A DNA stretch of 64,000 nt from positions 80,160,583 through 80,224,582 of the forward strand of contig OX638130.1 in NCBI GenBank assembly GCA_951804985.1. Reading direction: 5' to 3'. This DNA comes from Dryomyza anilis (taxonomy: Eukaryota; Arthropoda; Insecta; Diptera; Dryomyzidae). Below are positions 35,412-46,688 of this stretch, one piece after another. Position 1 is the stretch's first letter, and the number at the start of each line of letters is the position of its first letter. The translations under genes and the position numbers were made by a program. Below the pieces are notes generated by a model. It saw only the letters and a list, made by a program, of their open reading frames with translations. It searched no databases and was not told the origin of the DNA.

Positions 35412-36587
35412 AATAACTAATGAAAAAATAATTACACAACTAAATTTAAATATCAGCACTTCTGCGAAGGCGTCAATAGATCTTTATAATGAATATTATA
35501 TAAAACAAATATATAGTATATACAGACATTATGTACTTTATCTATTAATGCGTACTTTCACTCAAAACGCGTCAATATATTTTATACAAAACTGTTGAGA
35601 AGTTGATAAAAACTCAAGTTTAAATACAATAGCATGATTTAGTACATGAAGTAAACGTGACGACAAAGCGTTCGGGGAGTTGCAAAATAAAACAAAAAAA
35701 CCATGGCGAGAACAAATAAATATATAAAATAAAACGATATAAAATGAGGATGTAAAATACAAACACAACACAACAAAAACATACACTGCTAACGAATGTA
35801 CAATGCGTTCATTTTTGTTATTTTTATTATATTAATATTTTTACTAATTTGCTGCAAACGAATGGTAAAATGAAAATAAAATAACAAAGTTCTGAAAACA
35901 CCACTCTCAAAATGTATTATTTTCAGGTTTATTTTTGTATCAAAAATTAAAAGCATACTTAGTAGTACGATTCGATTTTTAAATAACGCCCAATTTTTAT
36001 TTACAGTGGTACCAAAAATTGGAGAAAACTTCAAATGTTATTTTTAGAAAAATACATTTAGATGTGGATTTTTAAAAGGGGCGAAGTACCTACAACCAAA
36101 AATTGTTGAAATTGTTATTATTAGTATGAAAATATTATTAGTGTGAAATTAACATTTTTGCCGGTGTTTGCCCGCAACGTTTTTGTTTTCATCTTGGTAA
36201 CAGGTAAATGTTTCCAATATAGAGATTTTTTCAAATAAGTTTTAACGTCGTATTTTGTATTAATAGAAAAATAGAAAAAATATCCGTATGTTATTCTAAT
36301 GCACCTCCAGATTCTAATCAGTTTTTGAATATTGCTCACAGTTTCTAAGTAAAACAAACAAAAAATAATTGAACTTATAGTATTTTTCTATATATTTTAG
36401 ACATTTGCTAAGCAATTTTAATTTTATGTCTGATTTCTTTTGTATTCCATTTAAAATACTTCAGCTAATATAGTGAAATAAACGCATTTAAATTCGGGTT
36501 GATCAAAGTTACAACCAGTCAAATGCAAAAAATACTGCTCGATTTGTTTACTCGTTATTTTTTTTTTTGATTTTTATTCGAAAATTT
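35412..36587. other. Downstream flank of Naa15
   Basis: AT-rich DNA with no gene. CACTGCTAACGAATG near 35787 and ATTTACAGTGG near 36000 could be the ends of another small TA-flanked element, but the match is short. Confidence 0.35.
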
Positions 36588-37784
36588 CCCAATAAACATT
36601 TCGTCAAGCCTTGGCGAATATTTATTGATTTTCCTTGTTTTCAATAATATTTTTCGAGTATTCTCCAAGCTTTAATAATAAAGTCGAAATCACAAATTAT
36701 AAAGAATTGAGTATAACTACATAAATAGTTTATATAAACTATAGTAACTACATTTGAAAGTATAAAATCTAGTGTCTAAATCAAGTCAGTTTAAATGAAA
36801 ATATATGTGGATATCAAACATTGTGAAATCAACTTGATAGCAGCTTCATAAGAAACAGTAATTTGGGCTAAAAATTTGTGTTCTATAAGCTCACTAACAT
36901 ATGTATATTCGGAGACCCGCTACATAATGTGTCTTTTATTGATTTATGAAAATCGAACCAAGAAGACCCGGAAATCCACATAAATGATGATCAATATATG
37001 AACTTCTCCGATTTCACATGCATGTCCCATTTCAGTATTAAATTCCCTTTTATATTGTTAGATTTGAGATAAATGCAATATGCGAATATGTTGAGAAATA
37101 TTATCAACATCAAGTTTCAAACTAGTGTAGTGTTATTGTGTAGATTAATATGAATATCATATATAATATAAAAATTTTTTGGCACTACAGTCCTATAAGA
37201 ACTTCGGCCGAGCTCTCTCACCATTTTGAGCTGTGCGTGTTATATTTGTACTCAAAGTGGTGGGACCTACAGTTTATTGCCGAATCCGAATGTTTTACTC
37301 TCGTAGGTTTGATATTTATTGACGAGAGGTAGCGTGGTATAGAAAAATCTTTCTATGAAAAGATGTTGTTAGCCTCTGTCCTGGCTTGAACCGGGGACCT
37401 TTCGGCTTGCAGTCCAACGCACTAACCACTGAGCTACTGCGGCTACATATCATATATCCATTAAGCTATTTATGCACTAAGGTAAATGTGTGAATATCAA
37501 CTATAAATATAGGGTAAAATTCAAGCCATTAACAAGTGTATAACTTAGTGTGCAATAATAATATATTTTAAATTGTATAAAAAGTTTCCTTCAACTTCGA
37601 TATGCGTGTAGAAATTAGTTGTACATTGGAATATGGATAGTAAAAAGACGTTTTGATGGAGAATGCTATATTTTACAACTTTTTAAATAACGTTTCTCCA
37701 CGCTATTCTCAACACACAAAATTGAGAAAAATACTTGATTTAAACTTGCAAACCAATTTAATTCAAGGGCAAATGTTTATTGGG
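36588..37784. mobile_element. Element E4, CCCAATAAACATTT / AAATGTTTATTGGG ends
   Basis: The 14-bp TIR is exact. TT lies on both sides (36586-36587 and 37785-37786). The interior is AT-rich and non-coding apart from a nested SINE (37165-37446). It shares end style and 2-bp duplication with E1, E2 and E3. Confidence 0.8.
37165..37446 (-). mobile_element. tRNA-derived SINE (family S), copy 4
   Basis: The head on the minus strand has GCAGTAGCTCAGTGG and box B GGTTCAAGCC. The body lacks about 30 bp around the GGCGGGTGAGAGC segment. The 11-bp duplication ATATCATATAT flanks it at 37154-37164 and 37447-37457. Confidence 0.88.
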
Positions 37785-37850
37785 TTTGAATAACCAATAA
37801 ATTTTATTTGTATGGAAAGCATTTCAAATTTCCTTTAATTTTTTTGATTA

Positions 37851-39585
37851 CACTGTGCGGCACTAAAATTTTAATTCATTTTTTTATTTACAGGTTCTCC
37901 ATGGTCAGTGGATCAAAAATGTAGTATAAACATATAACCCTACACGTCTGAGTTAGGTGCTATGGGGTGCTAAAGGGTTCAAAGGATAACCAATATAGTT
38001 CGTCATTTTGTAGCGAAATGTTCCATACTACGTTTTTGATGTCTAAGGATCGTTTATAGGGAACTTCCTAAGGATGATTTACGCTGAACACTTTAAGTTT
38101 GTATCTTAACGATTTACCACTATTTTGAATGGTTTTCTATTAACAATTCCGTTAAGGAGTTATAACCAGTAGAGGAAGGCAGAAAACTATCATACTGTCT
38201 TTGTGAAAAATGTTCGTCATTAAAATTGAGATAAACAACGAAATTCTCCAACACGTACTATTTCTGATATATAAGCTAACTAATAACGAATAGTTCTTAC
38301 TTCAATTTTGAATAAAGTCGTATAAATATATTATTACAATTATTTTAGTGCAGTGAAAATTGCATCAGTTCTTAGTTAAAATTGTGACGCTGATTCCGAA
38401 TATGGCATTGGTTTTTATACCCTACACTAAGAGTGAAAGGGCATATTAAGTTTGGTACGCCGTTTGTAACACCCTGAAAAAAGCATCTCCGGTATGGAAA
38501 AGTATATATATTCTTGATCAGCATGACCTCCTGAGTCCGTCTGTCTGTCCCTATGTCTGTCTGTTGAAATCGATTACAGAACGATAACAGAAAAAGTTGA
38601 AGAGCTAGAGCAATGAAACAGAACAAGAAAATTGGCAAGATCGGTCTATTGTGACCTGAGAATCGACCACTTATGTTCAAATACCTCATATAAAATTTAC
38701 ATCTACAAATCAATTTTACTGTATACGTGCTTAGGTAAACTTTTTTGGTCAAATATATATTGACATGCTCAAATACATGAAAATAATGTTTTCCCACAAA
38801 ACGACTTGTGGTTCCAAAAAAAAAAAAATCGAAATTCGGTACACCTACCCATTTGTAATTATGGGTATCAAATGAAAGAAAATTCTTCAGGGATGGAAAG
38901 TTTGTAGTTATTTTCTGGATTCGTATACCCTAGTGACCTATATACCACTTTGAATGGTATCCACACATATGTGTAGGGTATTTATAGTCGCCTTATTTTC
39001 CATACAAAAATTGGGCAATCACACGATTGATATTAAAATTATTTGAAAATTGATTCAAAAGTTGCCCTGTTATTCAATCGTGTGATTCGAGCTTAAGACT
39101 TTATTTAAAACTGATGTTAGAACTATTTTACGTTATTAGTAGGCTTATATTTCAGAAATAGTACGTATTTGAGAATTTATTTGTTTAGGGACCCTAACTC
39201 AATTTTAATGACGAATGTTTTCCCCAAAGACATTATGGTAGTTTTCTGACTTCTTCTACTTGTTATAACTCCTTAACGGAATTATTAATAGAAAATCATT
39301 AAAAATGGTGGTAAATCGTTAAGATACAAACTTAAAGTGGAAATCATCCTTACGAAGTTCGCTATAATCGCTCCTTAGACATGAAAAACGTACAATTAAC
39401 CATTGCGATAAAAAATGACGAACTGTATTGGTTATCCTTTGAACCCTTTAGGACCCCATAGCGCCTAACTCAGACGTGTGGGGGTATAAGTTTATACTAC
39501 ACTTTTAATTGGTAGACCACATTGAAGCACAATATAAAAAAAAAATGGAGTTCAATTAAAAAAGTTGTCTTTTTGCCGCACTGTG
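37851..39585. mobile_element. Long inverted-repeat element with TTA target duplication
   Basis: The ends are CACTGTGCGGCACTAAAA and TTTTTGCCGCACTGTG, with TTA on both sides (37848-37850 and 39586-39588). Arms of roughly 450 bp (37895-38380 and 39120-39540) are inverted copies. For example ACGTCTGAGTTAGGTGCTAT on the left matches ATAGCGCCTAACTCAGACGT on the right. A DINE-like element lies in the loop. A 3-bp TTA duplication is the PIF/Harbinger habit, but there is no transposase to confirm it. Confidence 0.75.
38416..38992 (+). mobile_element. DINE-1/INE-1-like element D2
   Basis: ATACCCTACACTAAGAGTG at the left and GTGTAGGGTATTTATAGTCG at the right bound a core with GTATATATATTCTTGATCAG and GAGTCCGTCTGTCTGTC. 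It is collinear with D1 in the opposite orientation. Confidence 0.75.
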
Positions 39586-39701
39586 TTATCGATTAATAAA
39601 CTAATTTATAAAAAGAACAAAATTATATTTGAATAACTGGTGTGTAGGTGTTATTTTATATATTTTTTAAAGCAAAAAGGAACCAATATCAAAGTAAAGT
39701 A

Positions 39702-40516
39702 CACCCAGAAAAAAAATATGGAAAATTAATAGTATTTCAATAGAAAAACAACTATTTATACTATTAAAATTGGTCAATAGGATGCGTCCCATTAATTCAG
39801 TAATATTGGAACTATTAATACAATATTTTGTTGGACCATAAATTTTATAAAGTGCTCCTTTAAATACAATAACCACTATAAATATTATATGATACGTTTT
39901 ATTAATTTTATTGTACAGTCGAATTACATTTTCCTAATAATTTATTAAAACAAAAATGGATTTTAGTTAATTTACATTTATTTATTTTAATTAAATGTAG
40001 AAATTCACTTTAAAAAAATCACACACATAAATGGACACTTCTCGTTGAAAAAGGTTATAGCACATTCAATGTTCGCTTCAGTTTCCAATACTTGAGTCTG
40101 CATTGAGAGTCCGTCGTCATAACAGAAGTTCGATTTATTATTTATTATCTGTAATAAATAGAAAACGGTTAAATATATTGAATTTACATTAAATACATTA
40201 CCAATGTCGCTATTAATAATGTGGATTATTACAAAAAATGCATGCGACCATTTTGAGCAAACACAAACATATTTATATTCGTTTTTATTATTTTTATGCC
40301 GCGTTTATTATTATAGGAGGAAACCATTAAAACAATAGTATTTATTCTATTAAAAATAATAATATTGAAATATTTAGATTTATGGTACTGAATTTTTCGA
40401 ATACTATCAAATTAATTAGAATACTTTTTATTCAAAAAGAAAAAACTATTAATTCATGAACCATAAGATTGATGGTCGTACCATTAAGTACTTAATGGGA
40501 CATTTTCTTCTGAGTG
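39702..40516 (+). mobile_element. TA-flanked MITE, family 5, copy 1
   Basis: It begins CACCCAGAAAAAAAATATGG and ends ACATTTTCTTCTGAGTG, with TA on both sides. The interior has TATTAATAGT-type motifs. It is non-coding and is matched in reverse by the copy at 44267-45155. Confidence 0.85.
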
Positions 40517-40904
40517 TATTATATTGAGTCTTTCGAACTTTTACAATGTACAATTTAGGTTAAACAATTGCTTCTAAAAATAGAGGAATACTTAAAATGA
40601 TCATCACTGTAACATCACTGTTGAATTCATTTTAATAAGAACTGCTTATAAAACATCTATCATCATTAAAAGAGTCTATGAATTATATAACAAGCAGACG
40701 TAGGAATGTTACTTTTTCAACAGTTTTTCACTGTTAGGGATACGATTTACTTTTGCGTGAACTGCGTGTCAAGAGAAAACATGAAATTTATTTCACTTTT
40801 CACGGAAAAGTAAATCTTTTCACAAACAGTGCAAAACTGTTGTAAACAGTAACATTCAAAACTATGCTTGTTATATAATTCGTAGACTCTTTTTCATATA
40901 TCCT
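40517..40904. other. Short palindromic region without gene
   Basis: AAAGAGTCTATGAATTATATAACAAGCA near 40668 and TGCTTGTTATATAATTCGTAGACTCTTT near 40864 are inverted. So are the GTTTTTCACTG-type segments between them, which suggests a decayed inverted-repeat element of about 225 bp. Confidence 0.55.
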
Positions 40905-42215
40905 ATTAATATAATAAATCTGAATGTTTGTTGGTTTGTTCCGCTTCTCCGTCTAAACGGCTGATCCGATTTTCTTGAAATTTACCACAGCGGTATGGTC
41001 TGGAAGAATGATAGGCTATATATGGGCGGGATTGGACAAAGAGGCGTGGCACCTTCCATACAACCTAAACTTTCAATAACGATATAACTCGGCACTTTCA
41101 CCAGCTACGAACATGAAACAAAAAACAAAAGCAAACGTGAAAACAAAAAAAAAAAACAAAAGTAAAAATACAAAAACAAAAGCAATAACACAAAAAAAGG
41201 AAAAACAAAAAATGAAAAAAAAAACAAAAAAAAAAATCAAAAATAAAAACAATTTTTTTCGACATTGTTTTTGGCGATTTATTTTTTTTTTAAATGGTGA
41301 TTTTGACCATTGAGCATTGTTTTTGTCGACCAACAATTTTTTTTTAATTTTTCGAACATTGTTGTTTTTGTCGAATATATAGATTTTTAAATTCCGAATA
41401 GTCGTCAAAACTGCTGAACCGAATTGAATAAAATTTTGGCACAATATGTATGTTGGCCTGGGCAGAGTATATGCTATATCTCGGTAAGATTGGTGGAGTG
41501 GGCGTGGTACCTCCCATATAACCCAAAAATTAAAAACACATTATATCAGTAACTGAGATAGTAAATTTAATTAAATGTTGGTCAGCGTTATTTTTAACCA
41601 TTCTAAACGGTTTCACCGAATGTGGGAGTGATTGGACCATTGGGCGTGTCACCTCCCATTGAAGATACATTTTACATTACGTGTATGTCAACAGTTATTA
41701 TAGTGATATCAAGATATTTCATACCAGGTTAACAACCACCCAAAATTCTTTAAATTCACCACATCAAAATTCCACACATTAAAACTCACCACACTAAAAC
41801 TCACCATACAAAAACTCACCACACTAAAACTCACCACACTAAAATTCACCACACTAAAAATCATCACACTAAAACTCACCACATTAAAACTCACCACAAT
41901 AAAATTCACCACAATAAAATTCACCACACAAAAATTCACCACACCAAAACTCACGACAATAAAACTCACCACAATAAAAACCACCACACTAAAATTCACC
42001 ACACTAAAACTCACCACACTAAAACTCACCACATTAAAACATCTACTGTGAAAAACTCTATGGGGAAAAAATCTACGGGAAATAATTCAACAGGGAACAA
42101 CTCTAACGGGATGAATTCTACGGGAAGATTTTTACCAAGAAGAATTCTACGGGAAATCGTTCTACGGGGAAGAGTTTTACGAGGAATAAAATATAATAAT
42201 TAATAATTTAAAAAA
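40905..42215 (+). mobile_element. Helitron relative with internal duplications, ends unclear
   Basis: Segments near 40950-41060, 41400-41530 and 41600-41670 each resemble the 31140-31290 part of the complete Helitron (CTGAACCGA, TATATATGGGCGGGATTGG, GGGCGTGGTACCTCCCAT). A lysine-codon-like AACAAAAGCAAAAAC tract is at 41110-41260. A tandem array of CTCACCACACTAAAA (15 bp, about 19 units) runs 41757-42037, followed by TCTACGGGAAA repeats. No CTAG-hairpin end is visible. Confidence 0.7.
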
Positions 42216-43218
42216 ATAAAGTTAAAAAGATATAAAAATTATAATCAAATTACACACAATTAAAAAAACATTTTTTTTTATTTTAAAAATTTCACGCAAA
42301 AGAAAAAATCAAGAGTTTCCACTGTTGAATCAACAGTAAATACATTTAATATATCAACAGCGTATACATTCTTAAAACAAATATGTGGAGTTGTTGGGTA
42401 TGTAATGACCAATAAAAGTTTTTGTTATGTGGTACAAAATTGTTGCCATAACGATTTATTTTTTTCAGTGTAATGTTTATATTTAAACCAGGGCTAGGAA
42501 CCGAAATGCTATTCATTGCGGTTCCAGTTCCGGTTCTATAAAAAAATAAAAAAATAGTTCCGGTACCGGTTCCGGTTCTTAAATTATTTTTATTTCGGCT
42601 TCAGTTCCGGTTCTGGTTCTATAAAAAATAAAATAACGATTCCAGTTCCGGTTCCACAAACAATCCAAAAAACGCTATAAAAATATCAATATTTTTTATT
42701 TTTACGTAAAAACAATGAAATTTATATACATATCTTTCTATGTATATAACAATTTATTGCCGTGCAGTAGTCTTGCAAAAACATGAGAACAGATCGGCTG
42801 ATTTGAATAATTTTTTTGTTTTATTCGTCTCAATACTGGGAATTCGGAAAACTCCCAAGGAAAAACGGGAAAATCGGAAAAATGGAATTTTGTGTTTTGT
42901 ATGAGAATGCATTAAGTGCACCACCAATGGGAATTGTATATTAATAATGAGGATTCGTTTATATAGCATTTAGTTTGTAGCATTACAAACTATCTGGATA
43001 TAAGAAACTGCATATTTCTGCAAAAGTTGTTATATTCGAAAACTCCATCATATCTTTCTGATAAGCTACGTCTTAACGTTTCAAATAGAAGCCTCAATTA
43101 AATTTTGCCAAAATTTAACTATCTACAATCGCAAATACTATTTTTCATTAACGCAATTTGACTCTGGAACTCATTACCACTTAGTATTTAAAATATAAAC
43201 AGAACATTTAGATTTAGG

Positions 43219-43227
<9 letters not shown>

Positions 43228-43264
<37 letters not shown>

Positions 43265-43446
43265 TTTTGGAATATATACTAAGATCCACAGCACTCAGAC
43301 AGACTATATCCATTGTACTGTGAAATCTATTCCCTACAATTTTGTGGTTAATATCACCACGAGCGCCCATGCCCAAGCCGGGATTCGAACCCGAGACCTT
43401 CAGAATGCAAGTCCAGCGCGCTACCTCTGGACTGCTGAGGCCGGCC
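43228..43446 (-). mobile_element. Second tRNA-related SINE family
   Basis: On the minus strand the head CAGCAGTCCAGAGGTAGCGC leads to box B GGTTCGAATCC at about 43390. Then come a short body and a tail of TA repeats. GGTATTATATA is duplicated at 43217-43227 and 43447-43457. It shares no body sequence with family S. Confidence 0.82.
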
Positions 43447-44266
43447 GGTATTATATACTAATACATTTTTCAGAACAATAATCTATTAACATATTAAATC
43501 TACTATTTATAAGTAACCACACATCTAATTTCTCTTTAAATATGTTAAATTATAAGTACAATTTTTACATTATTCTTAAATTTTAATATTTGATTTATTT
43601 TTTTCTTTTTTATAAACTGACCTTTTGATTATCTACGTATTTTTAATATTGTTGAACTGTAAAATAATCATTTCTTATTGTACTTGATTTACGTCTTTAC
43701 ACAAATGTAATCGTTTTTACTTCATTGATGTAGTTATTTTATATTCAATTAACTACATAATTTTACTGCATTTATATACAATTCGTAATACATATGTATT
43801 GAAAATAACTACATTTTGTCTTTTTTAATACGTCCGAAATATGACTGCATCTTAATGTATTTTAACTACATTCCGTATTTATTTAACACCAATATGTATG
43901 GTATGGTGAAACAACACAATTTTTAGTTATTAGCTAAAAATCATCTTCCCAGATGGTGTGGTTTCAAAGATATGAACATATCTGAAATGTTTAAAATAAT
44001 ATACCTATATTAAATATTTACATTTTATCTTTTACTGCACCAAAATGAGTATAGTGGTGGTGTAAGACGGACGGAGAATCATGGACAGGCGACACTTTAG
44101 AAATTAGACAAAACTTAGTGACCTTTAAAGAAGGAATTTAGTTGACAGAATTTTTAGAATATAAGGAGACAGTTTCACACGACAGCCATTAAGCTCGAAC
44201 GGGCGACAATTTATTATATTAACCCCCCTGATCATTTATTTCCCGGTAACAACGATATCGGCTATA

Positions 44267-45155
44267 CACTCAGAAGAAAATGTACCATTAAGTACTTTAT
44301 GGTACGACCATTGATCTTATGGGTCATGTATTAATAGTTTTTTGTTTTTAAATCAAAAGTTTTCTAATTAATTCAATAGTATTTGAAAAATACACTACCA
44401 TAAATTTAAATATTTCAATATTATTATTTTAAATAGAATAAATACTGTTGTTTTAATGGTTTCTTACTATAATAATAAACGTGGTGTAAAAAAAAAAAAC
44501 AAAAACGAATACAAACATGTTCGTTTTGTACGTCATTCTGCGTCTTTACTCCAAATGGTCGCATGTATTTTTTTGTAATAATCCACATTATTAAACGCGA
44601 CATTGGTAAGGACTCAATGTATTTAATGTGAATAAATTATATTAATATATTTGTTTATATTTATATTTTTATTTATTACAGAAAATAAATAATACATCGA
44701 ACTTCAATTATGGCAACGGACTTTAAAACAACTGCAGACTCAAGTACTACAATCAATTATTGGAAACCAAAGCAAACATTAAATGTGTTATAACCTTTTG
44801 CAGCAAGAAGTGTCTTTTTATGTGTATGTTATAAAAGTGAATATCAATTTTGACATTTAAAAAAAATAAATTATACAATAAATTAACTAAAATACATTTT
44901 TGTTTTAATAAATTATTAGGAAAACGTAATTCTACTTTACCATAAAATTAATAATACGTATCATTAAATTTGTATAGGTCTTTCTTATTGTAATTAAAAT
45001 ATCACATTATAAAATTTATGGTAAAACCACACATTGTATTAACAGTTTTAATATTACTGAACTAATGGGACGCATCCTATTGACCAATTTTAATGGTATA
45101 AATTATTGTTTTTCTATTGAAATACTATAAATTTACCATGATTTTTTTCTGGGTG
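44267..45155 (-). mobile_element. TA-flanked MITE, family 5, copy 2
   Basis: It runs from CACTCAGAAGAAAATGTACC to ATGATTTTTTTCTGGGTG with TA on each side (44265-44266 and 45156-45157). It is collinear with copy 1 in reverse. Confidence 0.85.
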
Positions 45156-45570
45156 TAATATCGGTTTCAAAATCGGTTGAATAACATGTGACTACAATTT
45201 TTAATTCATGTATTAAATGAAACGTTGAGTACGCTTGTTTTGAAAGTTGTTTCATATAAATCATACGTGATGGTAAAAAAAATGAAATTTTTGTATATCA
45301 AAAAAATTGTTGGCAAAACAAAAATATTGAACAAACGTTCAAATCAAAGAACGAAACGAACGAAACGTATTAAATACGTTACACAAATTTTTGACGAAGG
45401 GGACTGAAAACGAGATGATAATAAAAAGATACATGATAAGGGGCTAAATAAACTTTTAATGAAAGTAGAAAATAAATTGTAAATAAATTGTTTGTATTCA
45501 AACGTCGTGGGGGTCATTCCTACATGTATGTTTTAAACTAACAACAAATATTCATATAAAAAAGCATATA

Positions 45571-45642
<72 letters not shown>

Positions 45643-46688
45643 ATATATAAAAAAAAAATATTCATATAAAAAAGCATATATATATATATAAATTTTTTTT
45701 TTATTTTCATCAGTCACGCCTAGCCTGAAACAGTTTAAACTCAAAAGTCCGATTCCCATCTCAAATTTATTTTAAATATTTTTTTTACATCCTTTGCGAT
45801 TATTTTAGGATGAATGAAAAAAAAGTAGACTTTTTAATATATTGCGATATTAATGCATTTTTTGATGCTTTTTTTACTAATTTTTTAATAATTAATATTT
45901 AATTTTAATAAATTAAATTCATCTTAAAATAATCGCAAGGAATGTTAAAAACATATTCTAAAAAAACTTGAGATGGGCATCTACTTTTAAGATTAATTTG
46001 TTTCGGGCCAGGCGTAACTGATGAAAATAAAAAAAACGAAGGATACCTGTTTAAATAATCACTGCTTCTGTATTTTGTATCCGATTTTTTCATTTATAGT
46101 TTGTTGAAAAGCTAATACAATTTTCCAAAAGATGACATACCCACATTTTTAGTTTATTGCGTTTGAGGAACATCATTTCAATTCAATTTTGAAATTGTTG
46201 ATTTAGATACGAAAACGCCTACTTTGAGGTCCCGACGGGTCCATTTCCCATATTCGGATTTCGCTGATGATTTTTTTTCATACAAAGTCATTGTCAGTTT
46301 AATGTACATATAAAGAAAATTTGCAAGGCTCAACATTTTTTAAAATGGCATTGTACACATGCCATTGACACATGTCATTGTACACATGTGTAACTTAATT
46401 AATATTTGTTTTTGTTTCCAAATTTATTGTCCAAATTGATTTAATAATTATTTTTTTGATATATTAATTTCTGATCTAATTAATTTAGTAATGGTTCTAG
46501 TTCCGGTTCAGGTTCTGGTTTTCTGTTCCAGTTCCGGTTCCGGTTCTATAAAAAACATAAAATAACGATTCCAGGTTCAGTTCCGGTTCCATAAAAAATT
46601 TAAATAACGGTTCCAGTTCCGGTTCTATAAAAATGAAACGGATCCGGTCCGGTTCTAGTTCCGGTTCCACCCGAGCCCTGATTTAAAC

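Larger units (their letters stand above)
42489..46680. mobile_element. Non-autonomous hAT element, 4.2 kb, CAGGGCT ends
   Basis: The left end is CAGGGCTAGGAACCG and the right end is GGTTCCACCCGAGCCCTG. The exact 8-bp duplication ATTTAAAC lies at 42481-42488 and 46681-46688. Subterminal arrays of CCGGTTCCGGTTCT are at 42520-42660 and 46490-46665. The interior has no transposase and carries a SINE (43228-43446), a MITE (44267-45155) and AT microsatellites (43222-43254 and 45578-45636). Confidence 0.88.

Noticed and set aside
41709..42032. 107-codon minus-strand frame rich in SVVSF
   Set aside because: It is the translation of a 15-bp minisatellite inside a Helitron relative.
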